Shown here: positions 34,558 to 42,326 of the stretch, piece by piece
Numbering within the stretch: position 1 is the stretch's first letter
How the letters are laid out: every line of letters starts with the position of its first letter
Assembly (NCBI GenBank): GCA_903858085.1
Contig: CAIOHJ010000103.1
Coordinates: 26,456 to 90,455 of the forward strand
From: an uncultured Chloroflexota bacterium
Lineage (GTDB): Bacteria > Chloroflexota > Anaerolineae > Caldilineales > Caldilineaceae
Length of the DNA stretch: 64,000 nt
Reading direction: 5' to 3'
Position numbers and translations under genes: made by a program
Notes under the pieces: model-generated
The model's database searches: none
What the model saw: the letters and a program-made list of their open reading frames with translations, nothing else
What the model was told of the DNA's origin: nothing

Positions 34558-35016
34558 TTAGGATTGCTTGGTTTTGACAGCAGCCGGCCAGGAGGGCAGC
34601 ACGGGGGTCACGCCCAGCCTCCCCAGCTGGTAGAAAAGAAAACAGCCTGCGCAGAACCCCAGAAACAGGTTGACGGCAGCCAGAGCCACGACCAGCCAGG
34701 CCAGCGTCCAGCCAGCGACGGGCAGCGCACCCCAGAGCAGCCCTGCGCTGGCCAACAAAAAAAGTCCGCCAAGCCCCTGGGCAAAGAGATGGGGGCGAAG
34801 GTCATCTTTGCGTAGATCAGGGCGGAGCCAGCCCTGCGGCGCGATCAGCCGGGTATAGACAAGTTTGAACAGCCCAGCCTGCGGCCATATCGTGCCGACC
34901 AGCATCACTGCGGCCACGGCGGCGACCAGCCCGCGCGCATCCAGGAGAAAGGCCACCACCACCAGGCTGACAATCGCGGCCTGGTTAAAACGCAGCGCAG
35001 CATAATCGACGTTCAT
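34558..35016 (-). CDS. DUF4395 integral membrane protein
   Basis: The 152-residue protein has about four membrane helices. It shows the DUF4395 marks: an N-terminal NQAA-type helix, IWPQAGLFKLVYTRLIAPQGW (in parts) near residue 50, and the conserved cysteines FLGFCAGCFLFYQL near 125. The C-x-x-C within a helix suggests a thiol relay or metal site and fits the downstream thioredoxin-like gene. ATG 35016 follows AAAGGAGAG. It lies 45 bp after cysM, so this pair may be part of the sulfur operon. Confidence 0.82.
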   Translation of the reverse strand: MNVDYAALRFNQAAIVSLVVVAFLLDARGLVAAVAAVMLVGTIWPQAGLFKLVYTRLIAPQGWLRPDLRKDDLRPHLFAQGLGGLFLLASAGLLWGALPVAGWTLAWLVVALAAVNLFLGFCAGCFLFYQLGRLGVTPVLPSWPAAVKTKQS

Positions 35017-35061
35017 TTGGTCTCTCCTTTGCAAATGCCGAGCAGGGAGGAGCCCCCCTGC

Positions 35062-35997
35062 TCAGCCAAACAGCCCCAGACTGACATATTTGCTGCCGTC
35101 GTCGGGCAGCACGGTCACGATGCAACCTTTTTGCACCTGGTGGGCCAGCGCCACCGCCACTTGCACAGCTGCACCGGCGCTGATCCCGACAAAGAGCCCA
35201 CCAGTTCGAGCCAGCTGCTGGGTCATTGTCCAGGCATCTTCGCTGGCCACCCCCCAGAAACGGTCCGGGAGGCCGGCATCGTAGATCCCCGGTACGATCG
35301 CACTTTCCAGATGCTTCAACCCCTCGATCACCGCAAGCTCGTCTTCAGGCTGTACAGCGACCAGCTCGATCGCTGGGTTGCATTCCTTCAGATAGCGTCC
35401 GGTCCCCATGAACGTTCCGGTCGTGCCCAGCCCGGCCACAAAATGGGTCACCCCTCCGGCGCTTTGCTGCCAAATTTCTGGGCCCGTCGTCGCATAATGC
35501 GCCTGCCAGTTGGCAGGGTTGTTGTACTGGTTGGTGTAGACATACCGTTCGGGGGCAGCGGCCACGATGGCGCGTACGGTTTCGATCGCGCCGTCTGAGC
35601 CTTCCAGCGGGTCTGATTCGATCAAGGTGGCCCCGTAGGCCTTGACCAGCGCCTTGCGTTCGGCGCTGACGTTGGCTGGCATGACCAGCTGTACCGCATA
35701 GCCCTTGACCGATCCGATCAGGGCCAGCGCGATGCCAGTGTTGCCCGAGCTGCTGTCGATCAAAATTTTGCCGGCTGTCAGCTGGCCAGAACGCTCGGCT
35801 TCTTCGACCATGCGCAACGCGGCGCGTGCTTTGATAGAGCCGCCGGGGTTGGTCCATTCCGCCTTGGCCAACACTCTGACCGAACTTGGCACCCCCTGCC
35901 GATGGGCAAATTCGCTCAAATCCAACAGGGGGGTGTTGCCGATCTGGGCCAGGATCGTGCTGGCGGCTGGGGTACTGGGTTCAAGCGTGCGAAGCAT
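35062..35997 (-). CDS. cysM: O-phosphoserine/thiocarboxylate-type cysteine synthase (CysM)
   Basis: This PLP-dependent cysteine synthase has 311 residues. The PLP lysine is Lys56 in NPGGSIKARAAL; the cofactor loops SSSGNTGIALA and AGLGTTGTFMGTGRYL are clear. In Mycobacterium the CysM of this gene context takes O-phosphoserine and a thiocarboxylated carrier (CysO) rather than O-acetylserine and sulfide. The adjacent cysO-like and MoeZ-like genes argue for the same pathway here. ATG 35997 is preceded by GAGAGGAGAA and lies 15 bp after the E1-like gene. Confidence 0.93.
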   Translation of the reverse strand: MLRTLEPSTPAASTILAQIGNTPLLDLSEFAHRQGVPSSVRVLAKAEWTNPGGSIKARAALRMVEEAERSGQLTAGKILIDSSSGNTGIALALIGSVKGYAVQLVMPANVSAERKALVKAYGATLIESDPLEGSDGAIETVRAIVAAAPERYVYTNQYNNPANWQAHYATTGPEIWQQSAGGVTHFVAGLGTTGTFMGTGRYLKECNPAIELVAVQPEDELAVIEGLKHLESAIVPGIYDAGLPDRFWGVASEDAWTMTQQLARTGGLFVGISAGAAVQVAVALAHQVQKGCIVTVLPDDGSKYVSLGLFG

Positions 35998-36012
35998 GGC
36001 CGGGTTCTCCTC

Positions 36013-37233
36013 TCAGACAGCAACCTGTTCGATGCTCTGTTCGCGTGCTGGGAAACCACAAAACTGTTCGTAGTCGATCAGCTGGGTCACGGTGGCGTGC
36101 TCCCCGCAGAGCGGGCAGTCCGGGCTGCGCTGCACCTTGAGCGTGCGGAAACTCATGTCGAGCGTGTCGACCATCAGCAGCTGGCCCACCAACGATTCAC
36201 CCACACCCAGGATCAGCTTGATCGCTTCGATCGCCTGGATAGAGCCGACGATCCCGGGCAGCACGCCGAGCACTCCGGCTTCGGCGCAGCTGGGCACTTC
36301 GCCGGGCGCAGGTGGTTCCGGGTAGAGACAGCGGTAGCAGGGGCCGCCGCGGAGCCCGTGCTCCGGGGAATCAGGCAGATAGACAGTTGCCTGGCCCTCG
36401 AACATAAAGATGCTGCCGTCGACCAGCGGTTTGCCCAGCATATGGCAGGCATCATTGACCAGGTAGCGGGTGGGGAAGTTGTCTGAGCCATTGAGCACAA
36501 TGTCGTACTGGCGGAGGATCTCCAAGGCATTGTCGCTGGTCAAAGGGGCGTTGTGTGGCACGACCTTGACATCTGGGTTGATGTCACGGATGCGGTCGGC
36601 GGCCGACTCCACCTTGGGACGGCCGACATCCTTGTTGCCGTGCAGCAGTTGCCGCTGCAGATTGGAGACATCGACGACATCGAAATCGACGATGCCGAGC
36701 GTGCCGACACCGGCAGCTGCCAGGTACATGGCAGCCGGGCTGCCCAGCCCGCCCGCCCCGATCAGCAACACTTTGGCTTCCAGCAGCTTGATCTGGCCAG
36801 CCTCGCCCACCTCTTTGAGCAGGGTGTGGCGTGAATAGCGCAGCCGTTGATCGTCGCTCAGGATGCGTGGCACCGTGAAGCGAAAACCGACGTTTTTCCA
36901 GCCGTTGAAACCGCCGATCATCGAGGTCACTCGGGTGTAGCCCATCTCTTTGAGGTTGCGGGCAGCCAGCAACGAACGCACACCGCCCGCGCAGTAGACC
37001 ACGACGGGCGCATTCCGGTCGGGCTGGTGCTGTTCGATCTGCAACTCCAGGTAACCGCGTGGGATGAAGATCGCATCGGGCAGGTGTCCCTGCACAAACT
37101 CGTCGCGCTCGCGAATGTCGACGATCGTCACCGGCTGGCGGGCATCGATCTGTTGTTTGACCTGGTGTACGGTGAGCTCGGGCACCTCACGGCGGGCCCG
37201 GTCGAGCAGCTGGTCTCGGTTGAGCGCTGTCAT
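36013..37233 (-). CDS. moeZ: rhodanese-E1 fusion (MoeZ/MoeB-like sulfur-carrier adenylyltransferase)
   Basis: The protein activates the C-terminal glycine of a sulfur carrier with ATP and loads sulfur. Its 406 residues hold an N-terminal rhodanese domain (about 20-115) with the persulfide cysteine in VVYCAGGVRS (Cys81) and a DIRERDEF entry motif. A ThiF/MoeB adenylylation domain follows (about 125-385) with GAGGLGSPAAMYLAAAG, the DFDVVDVSNLQRQ loop, NGSDNFPTRYLVND and the zinc pairs CYRC and CPLC. In most MoeZ proteins the rhodanese domain is C-terminal; here it leads. It begins 4 bp after the carrier stop codon, so the two are tightly coupled. Confidence 0.93.
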   Translation of the reverse strand: MTALNRDQLLDRARREVPELTVHQVKQQIDARQPVTIVDIRERDEFVQGHLPDAIFIPRGYLELQIEQHQPDRNAPVVVYCAGGVRSLLAARNLKEMGYTRVTSMIGGFNGWKNVGFRFTVPRILSDDQRLRYSRHTLLKEVGEAGQIKLLEAKVLLIGAGGLGSPAAMYLAAAGVGTLGIVDFDVVDVSNLQRQLLHGNKDVGRPKVESAADRIRDINPDVKVVPHNAPLTSDNALEILRQYDIVLNGSDNFPTRYLVNDACHMLGKPLVDGSIFMFEGQATVYLPDSPEHGLRGGPCYRCLYPEPPAPGEVPSCAEAGVLGVLPGIVGSIQAIEAIKLILGVGESLVGQLLMVDTLDMSFRTLKVQRSPDCPLCGEHATVTQLIDYEQFCGFPAREQSIEQVAV

Positions 37234-37236
37234 CGG

Positions 37237-37515
37237 TCACCCCTCTCCGCCAGCCATTGCCGGCACAATCGAGACCTTGTCCCCTTCGCGCACGGGTGTA
37301 TGCAGCCCCTGCAACCCCCGAATTTCATCGTCGTTGACAAAGACATTGATGAATCGTTTGACGTTGCCGTCGTCGTCGAGCAGCCGGTCGGCTACGCCCG
37401 GGTACTGGGCATCGACCGCCTGGATCAGCGTGCCGATGTCGGTGCCGGTCGCCTCCACCTTGGCCAGACCGCCGGTCAGCCGGCGCAGGGGGGTAGGTAC
37501 ATAGACTGTCGCCAT
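37237..37515 (-). CDS. cysO: MoaD/ThiS-family sulfur carrier (CysO-like)
   Basis: The 92-residue ubiquitin-fold carrier begins ATVYVPTPLRRLTGG and contains FINVFVNDDEIRGLQGL, very like mycobacterial CysO. It ends ...IVPAMAGGEG. The active form must end in Gly-Gly, so two residues (Glu-Gly) follow the functional pair. That is unusual and implies removal by a protease (JAMM type) before activation. ATG 37515 has AGAGGA upstream. It is the first gene of the operon with the E1 fusion and cysM. Confidence 0.92.
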   Translation of the reverse strand: MATVYVPTPLRRLTGGLAKVEATGTDIGTLIQAVDAQYPGVADRLLDDDGNVKRFINVFVNDDEIRGLQGLHTPVREGDKVSIVPAMAGGEG

Positions 37516-37539
37516 AAATTGAGTCCTCTTTCTTTGCTC

Positions 37540-37571
37540 AAAAAAAAACGAGCCATCCGGGGATGTGCTCG
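37540..37571 (-). terminator. intrinsic terminator inside the cysO-operon leader
   Basis: On the minus strand CGAGC-A-CATC (37571-37562), a 4-nt loop and GATG-GCTCG (37557-37549) form a stem of nine pairs with one bulged A. A run of nine U follows. It ends about 25 nt before the cysO start and sits downstream of the promoter, so it must act by premature termination. Confidence 0.88.
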
Positions 37572-37821
37572 GCAAAATTTGTTTTTGGGTGATGAACAGC
37601 GTGCAGAAACGTGTCTAGCAGAAAACTGTCACAATCGATTCTATTCAGATTTGCCTGGGCACATCTTCTCCTGTTGGCGGTCAGCGGGAAACGGCCAGCG
37701 CCTTGCTGGCTGTCCCCGCTATCGACACAAGCACGTCAGTTGTGATGCCTTCTGGCAAAGCTGTTTCTGCATTTTCAGTCAATTTCTGAACTTCAGCGAT
37801 TTGAAAATAATTCAAATGGCA
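37572..37821 (-). ncRNA. candidate structured regulatory leader RNA of the cysO operon
   Basis: Between the promoter and the terminator lie about 250 nt with strong pairing potential and no clear gene. A central two-tier hairpin (37720-37683) has an 8-bp outer stem AGCGGGGA/TTCCCGCT (one G-U) and a 6-bp inner stem GCCAGC/GCTGGC. Segment A (37759-37746) can pair with D (37661-37650), and B (37735-37724) with E (37615-37600). These two pairings cross, so they would form a pseudoknot or mutually exclusive states. It does not match the SAM, T-box or other riboswitch consensus sequences I know. Function is inferred from position only. Confidence 0.5.
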
Positions 37822-37827
37822 GCTTCC

Positions 37828-37855
37828 AGTATAGCCAGAGCGCTGCTGCTGTCAA
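37828..37855 (-). promoter_or_regulatory. promoter of the cysO-moeZ-cysM operon
   Basis: On the minus strand there is a consensus -35 TTGACA (37855-37850), a 16-bp spacer and -10 TATACT (37833-37828). The predicted start is near 37821, giving a leader of about 305 nt. It is divergent from the peptidase promoter. Confidence 0.85.
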
Positions 37856-37876
37856 GCTGAAGGATTGGCTGTACGG

Positions 37877-37882
37877 TATAAT
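37877..37882 (+). promoter_or_regulatory. -10 element of the S9 peptidase gene
   Basis: A perfect TATAAT lies about 115 bp before the peptidase start. No good -35 is seen at 16-18 bp. Confidence 0.55.
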
Positions 37883-37996
37883 TCCTTCCACTTGACGGCA
37901 GCTTCCCCCCCCGACAATTGGCCAGGTTTCCCCAGATGGCGTACAATCGATCGCAGATTGTTTGTATCCGCTCTTCACCTGGCCAGGAAATGCTCC

Positions 37997-39904
37997 ATGA
38001 CACCTGCCTATTCGATTCAATCGTTGTTGGCCGCCCGCCAGTTTGTTGCACCGCAGCGGGTAGGAGATCGTCTTTATTTTATCAGCGACCTCTCTGGCCG
38101 CCTGAGCCTGTACACCATGCGGGTCGGCGGCAGCGTCCCCGAGCCCTTGGTCCCGCCCGATCGGGCGCTGCCCAACCCCCATCTGCTGGAGGGGGGAGTG
38201 GTTTTTTGTGTGCTGCCTGCGCTCGGCCAGATCTTGTTGATGCTCGACTGCGACGGCGACGAGAACTACCAGCCCGTCTTTGTCCCGATCGACGGGGGTC
38301 TGCCCGTGCCGATCTTTGGGGATCGCTTCAGCGGCCAGCAAGTTCTTTGTTCGGCCTGCGACCCCCAGCGGGGGCTGGCCTTGTTCAATGTAGACCCACG
38401 GCGCTCCCCGTGGTTGGAGTCCTTTCGTGCCGATCTGGCGACACGGGAGTTGACCAGCCTGGGAAGCAGCCTCTATGGCAACTTTCCTGTGGGCCACGAC
38501 GCCCCAATGAACATGGTCCTGTTGGCGGACCAGTACACAGCCGGCGATGTCGTCTGGTACCTCTGGCGCAAGGGAGGGGACGAACGCCAGCTGCTGTATG
38601 GGACGCCGCTGGAAAAGCGGGTACCTGGAGAGCCGACCGTGCCCAACGGGCTCGGCAATGCCCAGGTTGTCGACGACAGAGGGGTACTGTTGATCTCGGC
38701 ACTTTTTTCTGACACCTATGGGCTGGGCTACTTGTCTCTGCAAGACCCCACAGAGCTGCTGCCGGTCAGAGTCCAGGGCACACGCCACAGTGGAACAGGC
38801 GAACTGGTGGGCCTGCACGCAGCGCTTGACCAGCGCTACCGGCTGGTCTACAACATCGACGGCGCCTCCTGGGTTTACATTGGCCACTTTGACCGCGACC
38901 GTCTGCATTTCGAGGTCGACCAGCTGCTGGTCGGCGAAGAGGAGTTCAGCGACGGGGTCCTCGAATCGTTCAGCACAGACCCTCTCTCCCGTTCCCATGT
39001 GCTCTCTTTTTCGACGGCGACCTCGCCTTCGCAGCTTTACGTGGTGGAGCCCGCTGGCAGCGTGCAGCGTCAGACCCACGAACGGTTGTTGGGGATTCCC
39101 CGTCGGCTGTTGGCGGCGGGAGAAGAGGCCCCCTACCTTTCGCACGACGGGCTGCGCGTCTCCGCCCGCCTCTATCTGCCGTCGGCTGAGCTGGGCTTTG
39201 TGGGGCCGCGCCCGGTGATCTTTTACATCCACGGTGGCCCACAGAGCCAGGAACGCCCCGATTTCACCTGGTTTTCGATGCCGCTCATCCAATTTTTCAC
39301 GCTCAACGGCTTTGCCGTGTGGGTGCCGAATGTGCGGGGCAGCGCCGGCTATGGGCTGGACTACATGAAGCGGGTGGACCGGGACTGGGGAGGGCAGGAT
39401 CGGCTCGACCATGTCGCTGCCTTCGAGCGGCTGCGCCAGGACAGCCGGCTGGACATGGCGCGCGCCGGCGTGATGGGGCGCTCCTACGGGGGGTACATGA
39501 CCCTGATGCTGGCTGGGCGTCACCCCGAGCTCTGGAAGGCGGCCTGCGACATGTTTGGGCCTTCCAACCTCCTGACCTTTCTGGAGCGCATCCCAGAAGC
39601 CTGGAAGACCTACTTTACCCTGGCGATCGGCCACCCGCACCACGACCACGGCCTGTTGGTCGAGCGATCCCCCAGCACCTATCTGCACCAGATCGCCTGT
39701 CCGCTGCTCGTTCTGCAGGGGGCCAACGACCCACGGGTGGTCGAACAGGAGTCGAACGACGTCGTTGAGCGGCTGCGCAGCCAGGGCAAACGGGTCGACT
39801 ACGTGGTCTACCCCGACGAAGGGCACGATGTCCTCAAATATCCCAACAAAGTGGACTGCTACAGCCGGATCACCGAATTTTTCCGGCTGCATCTGCAGCC
39901 CTGA
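37997..39904 (+). CDS. S9-family prolyl oligopeptidase / acylaminoacyl peptidase
   Basis: The 635-residue protein combines an N-terminal beta-propeller (about residues 20-370) with a C-terminal alpha/beta-hydrolase domain. The catalytic triad is visible: Ser496 in GRSYGGYMTLM, Asp578 in ANDPRVVEQES and His610 in DEGHDV; the oxyanion region is HGGPQSQ. Such enzymes cleave short peptides or N-acylated residues, in the cytoplasm when, as here, no signal peptide is present. ATG 37997 follows AGGA at 9 bp; the open frame extends further upstream without homology. Confidence 0.92.
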   Translation: MTPAYSIQSLLAARQFVAPQRVGDRLYFISDLSGRLSLYTMRVGGSVPEPLVPPDRALPNPHLLEGGVVFCVLPALGQILLMLDCDGDENYQPVFVPIDGGLPVPIFGDRFSGQQVLCSACDPQRGLALFNVDPRRSPWLESFRADLATRELTSLGSSLYGNFPVGHDAPMNMVLLADQYTAGDVVWYLWRKGGDERQLLYGTPLEKRVPGEPTVPNGLGNAQVVDDRGVLLISALFSDTYGLGYLSLQDPTELLPVRVQGTRHSGTGELVGLHAALDQRYRLVYNIDGASWVYIGHFDRDRLHFEVDQLLVGEEEFSDGVLESFSTDPLSRSHVLSFSTATSPSQLYVVEPAGSVQRQTHERLLGIPRRLLAAGEEAPYLSHDGLRVSARLYLPSAELGFVGPRPVIFYIHGGPQSQERPDFTWFSMPLIQFFTLNGFAVWVPNVRGSAGYGLDYMKRVDRDWGGQDRLDHVAAFERLRQDSRLDMARAGVMGRSYGGYMTLMLAGRHPELWKAACDMFGPSNLLTFLERIPEAWKTYFTLAIGHPHHDHGLLVERSPSTYLHQIACPLLVLQGANDPRVVEQESNDVVERLRSQGKRVDYVVYPDEGHDVLKYPNKVDCYSRITEFFRLHLQP

Positions 39905-40002
39905 GCCTGCTGGCTGTCCGCAGAGGGCTTCCGCAGGCGCCAAGAGGATCGCCTGAGGCCTCCAGGCGAACAGCCAGTTTGGGCAAGGTCGCCGAACGCG
40001 AC

Positions 40003-40030
40003 GGCTGCCGAGCAATGGTGCTCGGCAGCC
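40003..40030. terminator. strong hairpin between convergent genes
   Basis: A perfect 12-bp stem GGCTGCCGAGCA/TGCTCGGCAGCC with an ATGG loop lies 98 bp after the peptidase and 43 bp after the binding-protein gene. The plus side is followed by TGTTTCCCC; there is no long U-run on either side. It is the likely shared end of both transcripts. Just after it, at 40041-40060, the 10-mer GAYTGTGCAC is repeated twice. Confidence 0.65.
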
Positions 40031-40072
40031 TGTTTCCCCTGACTGTGCACGATTGTGCACGGTTCCCCTACA

Positions 40073-41896
40073 CTACTGATTGGCGTCGGCCCATGTCTGG
40101 ATCAACGTGTCGTAGGAGATGGTCTCCGGCGCGCCCTTTTCGTCTTCCAGTTTCGGATAGGGAGCACCGGGCTGGTCAAACCAGTACTGGGCATCCTGTT
40201 CCGGGTTCAATTTGGGCGAGCATTCCTTCAGGCCGGCGCGTTCGAGGCGGGCCAGCACGTCATCTTGCGCGGCGGCCAGGCTGTCCATGGCTTCCTGGGC
40301 TGTCTTCTCGCCGGTGATGGCCGGGGCGATGTTCTGCCACCAGAGCTGCGCCAGCTTGGGATAGTCAGGAACGTTGGTGCCGGTCGGCGTCCACTGCACG
40401 CGGGCTGGCGAGCGATAGAATTCGATCAGACCACCGTACTTGGCAGCGTTTTCGGTGAAGTAGTCGCTGCGGATGTCGCTGTCGCGGATGAAGGTCAAGC
40501 CGACGATGCTCTTCTTGAGCGACGTGGTCTTGGCAGTCACAAACTGGGCATAGAGCCAGGCGGCGGCCCGGCGGTCAGCCGGCGTGCTGTTGAGCAGCGT
40601 CCACGAACCGGCGTCCTGGTAGCCCAGTTTCATCCCTTCCTGCCAGTAGGCGCCGTGCGGGCTGGGGGCCATGCGCCACTTGGGGGTGCCATCCTCGTTC
40701 ATGACGGCCAGCCCAGGCTGGGTCATGTCGGCAGTGAAGGCCGTATACCAGAAAATCTGCTGAGCGACATTGCCCTGGGCAGGCACCGGGCCTGCTTCCG
40801 AGAAGGTCATCCCAGCTGCTTCCGGGGGGGCGTAGGCCTTGAGCCAGTCGATGTATTTCTGCAGAGAATAGACCGCAGCCGGGCCGTTGACATCGCCGCC
40901 GCGTGTGACGGACGAGCCAGCCGGGGAGCAGCCTTCGACGCGGATCCCCCACTCGTCGACGGGGTTGCCGTTCGGGATGCCAGGGTCGCCGTTGCCGGCC
41001 ATGGAGAGCCAGGCATCGGTGAAGCGCCAGCCCAGCGACGGGTCTTTCTTGCCGTAGTCCATGTGCCCATAGACCTTCTGCCCGTCGATCGTGCCATCGC
41101 CGTTCACCTTGTTGGTGAAAAAGTCAGCGATATCTTCGTAGGCACTCCAGTTGACCGGCACCCCCAGCTCATAGCCGTAGGCATCCCGGAACTGCTGTTG
41201 GATGTCTGGGTCGGTGAACCAGTCGTAGCGGAACCAGTAGAGGTTGGCGAACTGCTGGTCGGGCAGCTGGTACATCTTGCCATCGGGCGCCGTGGTGAAG
41301 CTCTTGCCGATGAAGTCGTCGACATCCAGCGTGGGCAGGGTGACATCCTTGCCTTCACCGGCCATGTAGTCGGAGAGCGGCACGACAAACCCATAGCGGA
41401 AGTGGGTGCCGATCAGGTCAGAGTCGTTGACATAGGCGTCGTAGATATTCTGGCCGGACTGGAACTGCGTCTGCAACTTCTCGATGACATCGCCTTCTTG
41501 GATCAGGTCGTGGGTGAGGTTGATCCCGGTGATCTCCGAGAAGGCCTTGGCCAGGACATTCGCCTCGTACTCGTGGGTTGCGATGGTTTCGGAGACGACG
41601 TTGATGCTCATCCCGCGATAAGGAGCCGACGCCTGGATGAACCATTTCATCTCTTCCATCTGCTCTTCTTGGCTGAGTGTGCTGGGCTGGAACTCTTCGC
41701 TCACCCATTTCTCAGCGGCAGCCAGCAGCGCTGCATCGTCGCTGGCTGGGGCAGCAGCGTCTCCCCCCTCGGCGGCGGGTGCAGCCGGCGCCGCCGCCGG
41801 GGCAGCTGCGCCGCCGCAGGCAGCCAGCACCAGGCTGACGAGCATCAGCAGACTGATCCACGTCAGCCTGGTGCTTCTTTGTCTTGGTTTTGTCAT
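40073..41896 (-). CDS. glpV: ABC transporter substrate-binding lipoprotein (glycerol-type, GlpV-like)
   Basis: The 607-residue protein has a lipoprotein signal (LMLVSLVLAACGG, lipidated cysteine at about residue 27), an alanine-rich linker and a large two-lobed periplasmic-binding fold of the sugar-binding type. It is larger than typical maltose-like proteins (about 420), as are the glycerol/sorbitol GlpV group. The gene is the last of a six-gene transporter operon whose composition (two ATPases, two permeases, DUF2160) matches GlpSTPQUV of Rhizobium. It should capture glycerol or a similar polyol outside the membrane. Confidence 0.88.
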   Translation of the reverse strand: MTKPRQRSTRLTWISLLMLVSLVLAACGGAAAPAAAPAAPAAEGGDAAAPASDDAALLAAAEKWVSEEFQPSTLSQEEQMEEMKWFIQASAPYRGMSINVVSETIATHEYEANVLAKAFSEITGINLTHDLIQEGDVIEKLQTQFQSGQNIYDAYVNDSDLIGTHFRYGFVVPLSDYMAGEGKDVTLPTLDVDDFIGKSFTTAPDGKMYQLPDQQFANLYWFRYDWFTDPDIQQQFRDAYGYELGVPVNWSAYEDIADFFTNKVNGDGTIDGQKVYGHMDYGKKDPSLGWRFTDAWLSMAGNGDPGIPNGNPVDEWGIRVEGCSPAGSSVTRGGDVNGPAAVYSLQKYIDWLKAYAPPEAAGMTFSEAGPVPAQGNVAQQIFWYTAFTADMTQPGLAVMNEDGTPKWRMAPSPHGAYWQEGMKLGYQDAGSWTLLNSTPADRRAAAWLYAQFVTAKTTSLKKSIVGLTFIRDSDIRSDYFTENAAKYGGLIEFYRSPARVQWTPTGTNVPDYPKLAQLWWQNIAPAITGEKTAQEAMDSLAAAQDDVLARLERAGLKECSPKLNPEQDAQYWFDQPGAPYPKLEDEKGAPETISYDTLIQTWADANQ

Positions 41897-42010
41897 GTTG
41901 TTCTCCTTCGAACCGATGTGATGAAAAATAGACTTCCGTACAGCTTACCGCTGCCCGCCGGGAAGGTGTCGACGGGCAGGCGGATTCGTCAACGGGGAGT
42001 GGCAGCGTTG

Positions 42011-42295
42011 CTACCCCCAGCGTAGAACCAAAACCATCCACAAGGCGCAGAGCGCGACGGCCCCAAGCTGCGTCGCGTCGGTGGCCAGCAGCCAGGCCAG
42101 GTTGATGAGCGCGCAGACGATCAGCCCAATATAGAGTCGATCCCCGCGCGTCGTCTCGATCGGCAGGAACCCCTTGCGGGCATAGGAGGGGTTGCGTGCG
42201 CCGAGCAGCGCCATCGAGGCCACCATCAAAAATACCGCTCCAAAAAACAACGCTGTCGGCGTTGTCCACGCCATCCATTCCAGTGGGCCACCCAT
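42011..42295 (-). CDS. glpU: DUF2160 small membrane protein (GlpU-like)
   Basis: The 94-residue protein has three membrane helices and begins MGGPLEWMAWTTPTALFFGA, the pattern of DUF2160. It also has RGDRLYIGLIVCALINLAWL. This family is diagnostic of the glycerol ABC transporter, where GlpU is an accessory component of unknown mechanism. ATG 42295 follows GGAGGAG. It lies 31 bp after the second permease. The 114 bp to glpV contain its Shine-Dalgarno (AAGGAGAAC) and no terminator. Confidence 0.88.
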   Translation of the reverse strand: MGGPLEWMAWTTPTALFFGAVFLMVASMALLGARNPSYARKGFLPIETTRGDRLYIGLIVCALINLAWLLATDATQLGAVALCALWMVLVLRWG

Positions 42296-42326
42296 CTGAG
42301 ACTCCTCCGGGTCAGCGGTCTCTGGG

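Noticed and set aside
37681..37782. 33-codon gene on the minus strand from TTG 37782.
   Set aside because: Composition is protein-like, but there is no Shine-Dalgarno or homology I recognise, and it lies in a leader with strong hairpins; kept only as an alternative in the leader finding.
37516..37826. SAM riboswitch (S-box) before the cysteine operon.
   Set aside because: The S-box core consensus is not seen, and the pairings differ from its four-way junction.
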